Below, piece by piece: positions 34,183 to 41,153 of a DNA stretch of 45,847 nucleotides. The notes under the pieces were generated by a model that worked only from the letters and a program-made list of their open reading frames with translations, did not search any database and was not told the origin of the DNA. Each line of letters begins with the position of its first letter. Position 1 is the first letter of the stretch. A program made the translations under genes and the position numbers. The DNA comes from a virus. Location of the stretch: IMG/VR virus record IMGVR_UViG_3300023257_000042, positions 1-45,847 of that record. One strand, 5' to 3'.

Positions 34183-35276
34183 TCCATCCTCCCAGACAAG
34201 TAGCGACGGGCCAACCGCCTTTTCATCTCGTCGTTACCTTGCTCGTGGAGCAGGTCGTTCTGTAGCTGTTGCATCACGTTGAAACCCCCGGTGAGCGGGG
34301 CGTCAACACCGTGGTCAATATCGTTCGGGTAGATGGGAACCCCATCAGGGTTGCCATCATATGTGGCAGTCCTTTCAGCCTCTTCCTCCAGGCGTCGTCC
34401 CAGGGTGTCCCCGGTGCCGTAGTCTGAACGGAGGCTTAGAGGCTGTGACAGAGCAGCGTCCCGCTCCCAGGGCTTGGGGTGTTTCTGCCGCCGCTGACGG
34501 CCCTTGGCCTCATCATAGGGCCTGTTCTGGTGCCGCCCACCGCTCGGACCCTTCTCAATCAGCCCCCGTGTGACCGGGTTCCTGATCTTGTTCCCAGGGC
34601 CTCTGACCTTGTTGTCCTTCCGTTTCCGGGGATTGACAGGCTGTGGGCGTTTGGCCTCTACCCCGAAGTCTGCAACTTCATCCAGCATTGTCATGTGTTC
34701 GGTCTGGCCCCGGATGGGCTGACTCAGTCCTGCACCTGTCAGAATCCTGCGGGAGGCGACCATCTGGCGTCCGTCCTGGGAAATCTCCCGCTCGACGGCC
34801 ATCGCAGGGCGACGAATAAGATAACCTTGTGACGCTTTTTCCCACCATTTCTCATAAAAATCGTCGTGGCTTAACACTCGTATTAGCCTATCAGGGTTTT
34901 TGATGTTGGGATCTGCAATGGAAACATCTGTGTCAGTCACACTAAAGATCAGACTGGCATGGGACCACTCGGCCCCTGTATTCCATCCGATCAGTACTGG
35001 TATTCCTTGGTCCGTCCACTGACGTACCATATTTAATGTGGCAGGAATCACTAGTGTGACCCTACAACCAAAATGGGATGCTGCACCTGCTACCTGATCC
35101 CATGACCCGCCTTGCAAGGGTACTGCCCCCAAAACTTTGTTGACATGTTTTACGGAACATTCAAAAGCGGGGATTCCCAAAGATTGCATTGCCATTGACA
35201 AAGACGTTGCTGTACACGAGTACTGATTGGGTTGTCGTTGGGGTGTAATCTTAACATGGGTTGTTTTCGCAATCAT
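34179..35276 (-). CDS. C39-like cysteine peptidase with basic linker
   Basis: 365 residues from ATG 35276, overlapping the homing endonuclease stop (TAATG); AGGAG is nine bases upstream. QYSCTATSLSMAMQSLGI gives the catalytic Cys (residue 21), WSHASLIF the His (about 106) and SIADPNIKN the Asp (about 122), the C39/papain order. After residue 165 come VASRRILTGAGL, a long basic proline-rich linker (KRKDNKVRGPGNKIRNPVTR) and a tail ending KRRLARRYLSGRME. Peptidases in this position may mature virion proteins; the enzyme could also digest host peptides. The catalytic triad is inferred by eye. Confidence 0.65.
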   Translation of the reverse strand: MIAKTTHVKITPQRQPNQYSCTATSLSMAMQSLGIPAFECSVKHVNKVLGAVPLQGGSWDQVAGAASHFGCRVTLVIPATLNMVRQWTDQGIPVLIGWNTGAEWSHASLIFSVTDTDVSIADPNIKNPDRLIRVLSHDDFYEKWWEKASQGYLIRRPAMAVEREISQDGRQMVASRRILTGAGLSQPIRGQTEHMTMLDEVADFGVEAKRPQPVNPRKRKDNKVRGPGNKIRNPVTRGLIEKGPSGGRHQNRPYDEAKGRQRRQKHPKPWERDAALSQPLSLRSDYGTGDTLGRRLEEEAERTATYDGNPDGVPIYPNDIDHGVDAPLTGGFNVMQQLQNDLLHEQGNDEMKRRLARRYLSGRME

Positions 35277-36544
35277 TAGGGGGTCTCCTGACACACCACA
35301 AAGGGAATCTGGTTTTGAGATTCAGGACCAACGGTTAACAACCCATACTCTGACAACACCCCTAGTGTTCGTTTCTTAGCCCTTGTGGGTAGGAGGTGCA
35401 CAGCCCCCTTGATCACAGTCGGGCGATGAGAGAAATCCACGCATCCGGCACCACCACTTTCTACAAGTGCCCTGTAAATGCGTAAAAGGGGGGGCCGTAA
35501 TTTATGTAACCGTTCGGACAGTGGGAGCTTTTTGTGCTGTGTAGTGAGCCACTCTTTGTAGTGTTTATTACACAAGGCCCGAATCGCAAACCTGTCCTGT
35601 TTCCCACAAACAAGACAAACATGAGCGTCTGTAAACTGTGGTTCTGTTTCCGTTTGGTACTTAGTCAGTTCTTCAGGCCAGATCACACGGAAGGTGTATC
35701 CCCGACTTCTCAAAAATGCTGCTTTCTTCTCCAACTTTTTTTTGTAGACTGTCCCTAGTGTTTTATGGGCCGCAAACCCAGCGTACTCAACTACCACGTT
35801 ATTGGGGAATAGCCAATCCACACGGTATGGACCAATAGTCACCTGTGCTTGATGTTCCTGTCCTATATGATGCCAGTAGAGGTCAATAACAGCCTCTGGG
35901 TAATTTACGTTTTCCCCCTCAGTGGTCAAGCAAATCAGGTCTCTTCGAGGAATCCCTAATTTTAACCTAGCAGCACGGACTATACAGGTAGTTGTACCAA
36001 GGGTGCGGGCAAGAGAAACATCACTTACTTTCCCAAGCGGTTGCTTTTCCCAACAAACATTAAGAGAGGGTTTGGGTGTTGGGTTTGGGAGTTTGCGTTG
36101 ATTACGTGCCGCTTGGACAACCCGAAGGGTCACCCCCAAAGATTCAGCTATATCCTTGTCGGGGAGTATTCCTATTTGTTCGGCATACCAATCTCGTTCA
36201 AAGGTAGTTCTATAGGCTGCTATTCCTCGTTTTTTACGTTCCGAACTCACAATGTTGTAGGAAACACCCAGGGTGGCCCCTAGTTCTTTATCCGAAAGCA
36301 TCCCTAATGGTTGCTTGTCCCAATTAATCTGATCTCGTTGATGGGTTCGACTGAAATGGGGTGTCCCCACCTGCCAACGCCTTTTTTGAATCTTCCAAGT
36401 AGAACACCCCAATTTCTTTGCCAACTGCACATCGGACATTTCCCCTAACGGTACATTGTCCCAATTGACTCCGAGTTGCCCAGAAGCAGTGGAACAAGTG
36501 TGCGTCTTTCTCGGATGCACATCAGCGGCTGCCGTTCGGTTCAT
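35276..36544 (-). CDS. VSR/EDxHD-type homing endonuclease with helix-turn-helix repeats
   Basis: 422 residues from ATG 36544, one base after the previous stop. The N-terminal 190 residues are four repeats of about 45 residues with the pattern W(D/E)xxPLGxxSDxxLAxxLG (WDNVPLGEMSDVQLAKKLG, WDKQPLGMLSDKELGATLG, WYAEQIGILPDKDIAESLG, WEKQPLGKVSDVSLARTLG), likely DNA-reading units. The catalytic part, NYPEAVIDLYWHHIG, YRVDWLFPNNVVVEYAG and FAAHKTLGTVYKKKL, fits the VSR-like fold of phage EDxHD homing enzymes such as I-Bth0305I. A zinc-like CLVCGKQDRFAIRALCNKHY follows. A/T-rich; inserted exactly between two virion-like genes without breaking either. Confidence 0.75.
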   Translation of the reverse strand: MNRTAAADVHPRKTHTCSTASGQLGVNWDNVPLGEMSDVQLAKKLGCSTWKIQKRRWQVGTPHFSRTHQRDQINWDKQPLGMLSDKELGATLGVSYNIVSSERKKRGIAAYRTTFERDWYAEQIGILPDKDIAESLGVTLRVVQAARNQRKLPNPTPKPSLNVCWEKQPLGKVSDVSLARTLGTTTCIVRAARLKLGIPRRDLICLTTEGENVNYPEAVIDLYWHHIGQEHQAQVTIGPYRVDWLFPNNVVVEYAGFAAHKTLGTVYKKKLEKKAAFLRSRGYTFRVIWPEELTKYQTETEPQFTDAHVCLVCGKQDRFAIRALCNKHYKEWLTTQHKKLPLSERLHKLRPPLLRIYRALVESGGAGCVDFSHRPTVIKGAVHLLPTRAKKRTLGVLSEYGLLTVGPESQNQIPFVVCQETP

Positions 36545-36545
36545 C

Positions 36546-37373
36546 CTACTTCTCCCTCCAGGCGTCGTTGACCAGGCGGGAAACACCCATCTTTTTCAGT
36601 TTGGAAGCGGTCTCGTCTAGCCCAGCCTTCTCCAGGGCCTTGAACAGTGCCCCCAGAACCTCTGGAGCGTTGAACTTGTTGAAGGACTGGAGGTAGCGTG
36701 AGGCCACCCTGTGAGTTGCCTGATCCGATCCGACTCGGTTCCGATACTTGAAGAGAGAGTGTTTGATGAACTCCTCGGCCATCCTGATTACGGATCCGTC
36801 TGCTCTAGGCTCAACGGACCGGAACGTGTCTCGGACCAACTCTCGCCCATGGGGTTTGAGGTTCAGAGGGTCAGGGCTTGTCGACACGATGATCTGCCAT
36901 TCCTTTGCAATACCCCGCCCCCCGAAATCGTTTTTTGCGTCCATTTTGTCGAACCAGACGTGGACATAAACGCCGCCGCTGCTGAAAGTAGCGTGACCCC
37001 TGTCCTTGATCTGGCGTATCGAAATCCCAGCACCCGTGTGACTTGTCATGGCTTTCTTCCCTCTCCACGAAGTGGTGCCCTCTATTGTATCTGCAAGTGA
37101 GGCACAGAAGGCTCCGGGGTCGTCAAACTTCCCCTTCATTTCCTTCATGCACTTGGTGACCTTGTGCTTGGCTTGACCTGTCAGTGAGGCCCAGAACTTC
37201 TTGACTGACTCCTGGGTCCAACCCTTGGGGAGCTTGTCCCACCCAATAGCTTCCTTGGCGATCCCAGCTATGACAGCGTTGACATCGGGATCGACAGCAG
37301 CAAGGTACTGAAGGGCACTCCCCCCACACCCACTGAAGATTGCTTGTTCGGCCAATTTGACGCCATAGTCCAT
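36546..37373 (-). CDS. Virion-like protein with Cys and VASRYL motifs
   Basis: 275 residues from ATG 37373 (AGGAGG seven bases before it). Contains KVTKCMKEMKGKFDDPGAFC then ASLADTIEG, a variant of the Cys motif of the 1,176-residue protein, followed by a beta domain (GGVYVHVWFDKMDAKNDFGG, WQIIVSTSP) and, near the C-terminus, THRVASRYLQSFNKFNAPEV. Shared motifs suggest the two proteins travel together, probably in the particle. Function unknown. Confidence 0.6.
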   Translation of the reverse strand: MDYGVKLAEQAIFSGCGGSALQYLAAVDPDVNAVIAGIAKEAIGWDKLPKGWTQESVKKFWASLTGQAKHKVTKCMKEMKGKFDDPGAFCASLADTIEGTTSWRGKKAMTSHTGAGISIRQIKDRGHATFSSGGVYVHVWFDKMDAKNDFGGRGIAKEWQIIVSTSPDPLNLKPHGRELVRDTFRSVEPRADGSVIRMAEEFIKHSLFKYRNRVGSDQATHRVASRYLQSFNKFNAPEVLGALFKALEKAGLDETASKLKKMGVSRLVNDAWREK

Positions 37374-37444
37374 CGGGATCCCTCCTGAGGTGAATCCTGA
37401 CAAAGGCATCTAATAGGGACTTCACCGAGAGGACAGAGGCGGGT

Positions 37445-37678
37445 CTAGTTCTCGATCCACTCGCAAGCATCGGTCTGAGCAACGACCGGGGAGGCCATGC
37501 CCACATCGATCCCCAGGTCTACACCCTCCACCAGACCCTCACCGAAGCCCGTCTGGAGGCCCATGTGCCATGCCTCCGTGACGGATTCGGTCTCAGGTGC
37601 CGGTTGCTCACGGAGTCCTCGGAACCGTTGCCAGATCTTTGGACGTCGTAGAGCTAGGATCTTGTCGAACAGACTCAT
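37445..37678 (-). CDS. Small hypothetical protein
   Basis: 77 residues from ATG 37678, ten bases after a GGGGG ribosome site; a TTG nine bases earlier is less likely. A basic start (DKILALRRPKIWQRFRGLRE) is followed by a glycine-rich acidic part (GFGEGLVEGVDLGIDVG). A GAGTAGA element lies at 37701-37707. Function unknown. Confidence 0.5.
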   Translation of the reverse strand: MSLFDKILALRRPKIWQRFRGLREQPAPETESVTEAWHMGLQTGFGEGLVEGVDLGIDVGMASPVVAQTDACEWIEN

Positions 37679-37721
37679 GAAATGCAATCCCCCTCTCTCA
37701 TCTACTCAGTCTATGGTTAGA

Positions 37722-38129
37722 TTAGTGTGTATGGAGCATCATTTTTAGGATTTCCCTGACAGAGTCTTGGGAAATCTTCGGGATCACATCAGCCAAGTTC
37801 TTCTCGACTTTCATTGCTAGATTCACGATAGCGGCATCAACTGCCTCAGGGTGTCTACAGGCCCGAAGGAACTCTTTGTCCTGGGTCATTGCAAGCAAGG
37901 CACAAACGTAAGCCTCTCGTCGTACCGCCTCGGTCAATAAGGCGTGGGCAATGTGTCTGACCCCACCGCCATCCCACTTCTGGGAAATTGCAGCATCCTC
38001 GGGTGTTTGGAAATCGTGCAGGGACTTGACGTGGCCGTGCTCGTCTACGGTGATCTGGACAATCAGGTGTGCTGTATTGGCATCCCGCAGGGGCAAACCT
38101 TCGGACGAGCTGCTTCCCGCATCATCCAT
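37722..38129 (-). CDS. Hypothetical helical protein
   Basis: 135 residues from ATG 38129, which follows GGAGG by eight bases. The frame is open to 38237, but that extension is the shadow of the small membrane-protein gene in another frame. Contains HLIVQITVDEHGHVKSLHDF and a helical half (RREAYVCALLAMTQDKEFLR, KVEKNLADVIPKI). Unknown function. It starts within the membrane-protein gene, so the two overlap by 67 bases. Confidence 0.6.
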   Translation of the reverse strand: MDDAGSSSSEGLPLRDANTAHLIVQITVDEHGHVKSLHDFQTPEDAAISQKWDGGGVRHIAHALLTEAVRREAYVCALLAMTQDKEFLRACRHPEAVDAAIVNLAMKVEKNLADVIPKISQDSVREILKMMLHTH

Positions 38130-38227
38130 TTGCCCAGCCTCCAGATCAGGTACCCTGGAATTGCTCCCAGGAACATTGCACCCACAACAGCCAGGACAAG
38201 GATCAGGATAGTCGCAGTCATTGTCAT
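38063..38227 (-). CDS. Overlapping small membrane protein
   Basis: 54 residues. ATG 38227 (or 38221) follows GAGG by nine bases. One strong transmembrane helix (ATILILVLAVVGAMFLGAIP, then GYLIWRLG) and a short cytoplasmic-type tail with CPCG. The last part overlaps the next gene in another frame. It is directly downstream of copy 4 of the phage promoter motif. It could be a holin-, spanin- or membrane-anchor-like protein, but nothing beyond the helix supports that. Confidence 0.65.
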   Translation of the reverse strand: MTMTATILILVLAVVGAMFLGAIPGYLIWRLGKWMMREAARPKVCPCGMPIQHT

Positions 38228-38246
38228 TTTTCATCACCTCACCCTC

Positions 38247-38274
38247 TCTACTCTGGACCCCCTTGAGATGATCC
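38247..38274 (-). promoter_or_regulatory. Bipartite phage promoter-like motif, copy 4
   Basis: GGATCATCTC (38274-38265), 11 bases, GAGTAGA (38253-38247), 19 bases before the membrane-protein ATG. Confidence 0.7.
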
Positions 38275-38293
38275 CAGGAGGCGTCCGTTTATC

Positions 38294-39868
38294 CTACCGT
38301 GTGATGGCTACCTCAACCGTCAGGATGGTGGTGGCTACGGAAACAGCCACCCGCAAAGCGGCCCTCACAACCTTGGTGGGGTCCATCACAAGCGGCTCCT
38401 CAGCCAGGTTACGTATCTGCCCCTGGGAGGCGTCCCATCCGATCCAGGGGTTCCCTGAGTCAGCCCACTCTCTCGTCATTGCCTCGATGACAGCCCCCGA
38501 CTTCTCCCCGGCGTTTTCAGCCAGGATCTGAAGGGGTCGTGCCGCAGCCTGGCCCAGGATCTCCCAACCCATCCGATGGGGGTAGCCCTTCTGGGGCCAC
38601 TGCACCCGGTGTGCGGCGTGGAGCAGAGCAGCACCCCCACCGGGCACAACCCCTCCCTGCAAGGCGGCTCGCACCGAAGCCAGGGCGTCCTCCACTCGGG
38701 CACGGCGCTCCTTCATTGCTATCTCCGTGACACCCCCGATCTTCAGGACAGCCAGGCCACCGGACAGTGCTGCCATCCGCTCCCGGATCTTGTCCTGGTC
38801 AAATGCTGAGGGAGATCGTTCCACCTGAAGCCGCAGGGTGTCAAGGTACTCCTGGAGGCCCTCTTGCTTGTCTTCGTAGGCTGTGATAACGATGGATTTG
38901 TTCCTGATACGGACATGATGGAAAGCTCCGAACCAGTCAGCATTCCATTCCTGTGGGCTCATCCCTAGTTCTCTGGTGACGAGGGTAGCTCCAGCCAGGG
39001 CTGCAATGTCCTGGAGGTGTTCTCTCTTCCAGTGTCCGAAACCAGGACATTGGAGGGGGACGTTCTTCACGGTGCCCTTTGAGTCATTCACGGACAGGAT
39101 CGCCAAAGCGTCATGACTGACCCCCAGCGAGAAAATCAGGAGTTCCCGAGGTTGCCACTGGGAGGCACATTCCAACAGATCCTGGATGTCTCTCACCGAC
39201 CTGAGTTCCTGGTTGATAACCGCAACGAGAGGACCAGTCATCGTCCGTTCCCTCTCGTTCCGTAGGAAGACATTGCTGACGGCCCCCCTGTTCAACTCCA
39301 TCCCTTCCTGGTACTCAAAACGGACGTCGGTACTTTGACCGTCCTCAATGACAATGGTGCCGTCCCGTCCCACGGCCATCGTCGCTTCGGACAGAGCCTC
39401 AGCGACCTCGGTGTCCCCGTTGGACGCCAGCATCGCTACCCGTGTGATTTGCTCAGGGGTGCTGATGGGTGTGGACATGTCCTGGAGTGCCTTGTCCAAG
39501 GCATCCGCAGCGTCTTTGATCCCCAGGCAAAGCTGACCAGGATCGATCCCAGCAGCAACCATCTGTTGACCACGTTTCAAAATCTCGGCGGCCAGGAGGG
39601 CAGTCGTGGTTGTCCCGTCCCCGACTTCCTCGTTCACCTTCACACAAGCAGACCTCAGGAGGGCTGCGCCCTGGTTCTCTACTGCATTGTCCAGCACGAC
39701 CTCGTGGGCCACGGTGACGCCGTCCCGTGTGGACAGGACACCAGCCCAGCGGGACAGGAGACAGTTTCTACCATGGGGGCCGTAAGTCACCCCCACAGCC
39801 TCTGCCAACCTGAACGCACCCCAGAGCAATTGCTTCCGCACCTTTTGGCCATGTAAAATGTAGGACAT
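38294..39868 (-). CDS. groEL: Phage-encoded GroEL-type chaperonin
   Basis: 524 residues, ATG preceded by GAGGAGGGGGGA. GroEL landmarks are clear: TYGPHGRNCLL and RDGVTVAHEV near the N-terminus, VGDGTTTTALLAAEIL (82-97) with the catalytic Asp, the NGDTEV hinge and GGVVPGGGAALLHAAHRV near residue 410. Length is essentially full, but the GGM tail is absent. Chaperonin encoded by a phage can fold virion proteins and replace host GroEL; known for the Pseudomonas phages EL and OBP. No groES is visible in the window. A perfect 10-bp inverted repeat lies just upstream. Confidence 0.93.
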   Translation of the reverse strand: MSYILHGQKVRKQLLWGAFRLAEAVGVTYGPHGRNCLLSRWAGVLSTRDGVTVAHEVVLDNAVENQGAALLRSACVKVNEEVGDGTTTTALLAAEILKRGQQMVAAGIDPGQLCLGIKDAADALDKALQDMSTPISTPEQITRVAMLASNGDTEVAEALSEATMAVGRDGTIVIEDGQSTDVRFEYQEGMELNRGAVSNVFLRNERERTMTGPLVAVINQELRSVRDIQDLLECASQWQPRELLIFSLGVSHDALAILSVNDSKGTVKNVPLQCPGFGHWKREHLQDIAALAGATLVTRELGMSPQEWNADWFGAFHHVRIRNKSIVITAYEDKQEGLQEYLDTLRLQVERSPSAFDQDKIRERMAALSGGLAVLKIGGVTEIAMKERRARVEDALASVRAALQGGVVPGGGAALLHAAHRVQWPQKGYPHRMGWEILGQAAARPLQILAENAGEKSGAVIEAMTREWADSGNPWIGWDASQGQIRNLAEEPLVMDPTKVVRAALRVAVSVATTILTVEVAITR

Positions 39869-39881
39869 TCCCCCCTCCTCA

Positions 39882-39919
39882 CTACTACACTACCCCCAAA
39901 GGGGTCGTCAGTGTAGTAG
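39882..39919. repeat. Perfect inverted repeat upstream of groEL
   Basis: CTACTACACT (39882-39891), 18-base loop with CCCC-AAA-GGGG inside, AGTGTAGTAG (39910-39919). It overlaps the end of the upstream gene and lies 14 bases before the groEL ATG. Could be an operator or an attenuator hairpin. It is not the CIRCE element known from bacterial groE. Confidence 0.7.
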
Positions 39920-40096
39920 AGGCTCCAGAACCTCTTTGTACCGAGGAAGGGACACCAGGAAGCGTTCTATTCTCCCACGGAGGACCCGGTCGTTGGGTGC
40001 CCGGCAACAATGCCCAAGTAGACCACGACGGTACCTCCCCAGATCCGGGTTGTCCCGAATCACCTGAGCCAGTCGAGGATAAAGGGTCAGCGCCAT
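39908..40096 (-). CDS. Small basic hypothetical protein
   Basis: 62 residues, ATG six bases after AGGAGG. Entirely helical and basic (LYPRLAQVIRDNPDLGRYRR, GRIERFLVSLPRYKEVLEPL). The last gene of the minus-strand block before the strand switch. Function unknown. Confidence 0.65.
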   Translation of the reverse strand: MALTLYPRLAQVIRDNPDLGRYRRGLLGHCCRAPNDRVLRGRIERFLVSLPRYKEVLEPLLH

Positions 40097-40141
40097 CTGG
40101 GGCCTCCTATTAAAGGAAGGGGATAGCGAGGAAAACGAATG

Positions 40142-40169
40142 GGATCATCGTCGGGGCATCCAGAGTAGT
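40142..40169 (+). promoter_or_regulatory. Bipartite phage promoter-like motif, copy 5
   Basis: GGATCATCGT (40142-40151), 11 bases, GAGTAGT (40163-40169), facing the plus-strand tRNA region. The stretch from 40097 to 41069 holds promoters, a tnpB remnant, a terminator and two very small genes. Confidence 0.65.
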
Positions 40170-40200
40170 TACTGTTGAAGGGACGGGATGAAAAAAACCC

Positions 40201-40229
40201 TTGACATAGGGTTCCCACCCCGGTATCTT
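40201..40229 (+). promoter_or_regulatory. Sigma-70-type promoter
   Basis: TTGACA (40201-40206), 17 bases, TATCTT (40224-40229). It lies 31 bases past the phage-type promoter, so the same transcript could be made by both classes of polymerase. Confidence 0.55.
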
Positions 40230-40441
40230 CTTTCAGAGAAGGAAGGTTTCCTTTTCGAGAGGTTGCGAATGAGTTTGGGTTTCAGCGGTGTGTTGAGTGT
40301 GATTGGGTCCGTAAGAGTAACAGGAAAGGTAAGACGTTCAAGTGTGGCAAATGTGGCTTCACCATAGATGCTGTTTTGAATGTGGCTTCTAACTTGAAAC
40401 TCGGTCTCTTTGAGATCCCATGGTGGGTGCGGCTAAGTTAA
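40205..40441 (+). pseudogene. tnpB 3' remnant (zinc finger and RuvC-III)
   Basis: An open stretch of 78 codons without a start codon encodes FPFREVANEFGFQRC then VECDWVRKSNRKGKTFKC, GKCGFTIDAVLNVASNL. The paired CxxC, the IDAVLNVASNL (compare DADxNAAxNL) and their spacing match the C-terminus of TnpB; the second Asp is Val here. It is unlike either complete tnpB in the window, so it is the stump of a third element. Confidence 0.7.
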
Positions 40442-40486
40442 ACAAACCGTAAAGGGTTCTTTTGGACTTCTGATGGTTTGTTTAAC
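40437..40486 (+). repeat. 12-bp perfect inverted repeat after tnpB remnant
   Basis: GTTAAACAAACC (40437-40448), 26 bases, GGTTTGTTTAAC (40475-40486). It begins in the stop codon of the tnpB remnant, where the subterminal hairpin of an IS200/IS605 right end would be expected. It could equally act as a weak terminator. Confidence 0.6.
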
Positions 40487-40573
40487 GAAGGGCGGGAGCC
40501 TATAGTCCCCGCTACCATAAAAGACAATGAAAGCAAGAAATTGCTACAACATTGTTGACTATCTATGGCGTAA

Positions 40574-40603
40574 CAGGGCAACCCCACCTGTGAGGATGCC
40601 CTG
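40574..40603 (+). other. Leader hairpin before small gene
   Basis: CAGGGCA (40574-40580), 16 bases, TGCCCTG (40597-40603), ending ten bases before the AAGGAG ribosome site at 40613. Possible control of the small gene that follows. Confidence 0.35.
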
Positions 40604-40623
40604 AGGATTGGAAGGAGACGATA

Positions 40624-40719
40624 ATGACCTGCTTGTTTACCACCTTAGAAGCCCGGACAGAGACGACCAGTTGGTCGCTCTATCTGTCCGAGCGGACGCT
40701 GGGGGTGGCGGGCGAGTAG
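40624..40719 (+). CDS. Putative 31-residue peptide
   Basis: ATG six bases after AAGGAG; encodes a 31-residue peptide (TCLFTTLEARTETTSWSLYL and on). A strong terminator follows 25 bases after the stop, giving a hairpin-gene-terminator cassette. Coding status rests on the ribosome site and layout only. Confidence 0.35.
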   Translation: MTCLFTTLEARTETTSWSLYLSERTLGVAGE

Positions 40720-40743
40720 CTCACCATAACGGGATCGAACCCG

Positions 40744-40775
40744 AAACCCCCCGGCGCTCAGGCTCCGGGGGGTTT
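40744..40775 (+). terminator. Strong intrinsic terminator
   Basis: AAACCCCCCGG (40744-40754), ten-base loop, CCGGGGGGTTT (40765-40775), followed by CTTCGTTCT. An 11-bp perfect stem with a T-rich tail. Confidence 0.8.
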
Positions 40776-40791
40776 CTTCGTTCTGGAATGT

Positions 40792-40819
40792 TTGACAACG
40801 GGTTTAAGTGACCTGTAAT
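40792..40819 (+). promoter_or_regulatory. Sigma-70-type promoter, leaderless layout
   Basis: TTGACA (40792-40797), 16 bases, TGTAAT (40814-40819). The ATG of the lipoprotein gene lies seven bases after the -10 box, at the expected transcription start. Confidence 0.65.
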
Positions 40820-40826
40820 GAGGACT

Positions 40827-40979
40827 ATGAAGGTTAAATTTTCAGTTTTGGCGGTTAGTTCGACCGTGACAGCCTGTTGCCTTGGAAGCTCTGGCTCTGG
40901 TCATAAGATCGGAGTGAAACTACCGATTGGGCAGGAACTTAACTCTAATCAAGGGATGACCCTGATTAGGTCAGTTTAA
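40827..40979 (+). CDS. Small lipoprotein
   Basis: 50 residues. A short basic start, a hydrophobic stretch and a VTAC lipobox (MKVKFSVLAVSSTVTAC) predict export, lipid attachment at Cys17 and a mature peptide of 34 residues (CLGSSGSGHKIGVKLPIG and on). ATG 40818 in the same frame is possible, but the promoter makes 40827 a leaderless start. Phage lipoproteins such as T5 Llp block receptors against superinfection; a similar role is conceivable but unproven. Confidence 0.6.
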   Translation: MKVKFSVLAVSSTVTACCLGSSGSGHKIGVKLPIGQELNSNQGMTLIRSV

Positions 40980-41037
40980 GAGAACGGCTTCTCAGTGCCC
41001 GTAAAACTGAGGCGGTCTTTGACAACTGGATGCCACG

Positions 41038-41066
41038 AGGGTGCTGGACGGCCACTCCAGCACCCT
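41038..41066 (+). other. 10-bp hairpin before tRNA array
   Basis: AGGGTGCTGG (41038-41047), nine-base loop, CCAGCACCCT (41057-41066), ending three bases before the first tRNA. Could be an RNase processing site or a terminator. Confidence 0.5.
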
Positions 41067-41069
41067 TAT

Positions 41070-41153
41070 GTCGGAATGGTGGAACTGGTAGACACGCTAG
41101 ACTCAGGTTCTAGTGCCTTAAATGGTGTGAGGGTTCGACTCCCTCTTCCGGCA
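41070..41153 (+). tRNA. tRNA-Leu (CAG)
   Basis: 84 bases. Acceptor stem pairs GTCGGAA with TTCCGGC (one wobble). Anticodon loop CTCAGGT gives CAG. Long variable arm as expected for Leu, T arm GAGGG-TTCGACT-CCCTC. 3' CCA not encoded. Confidence 0.93.

Noticed and set aside
40608-40811. A 67-codon plus-strand frame starting with TTG
   Set aside because: It runs through the strong terminator at 40744-40775; the ribosome site fits the ATG at 40624 in another frame better.
41010-41047. TTGACA at about 41019 as a promoter for the tRNA array
   Set aside because: The sequence 17 bases on is TGCTGG and no acceptable -10 box occurs at 16-18 bases.
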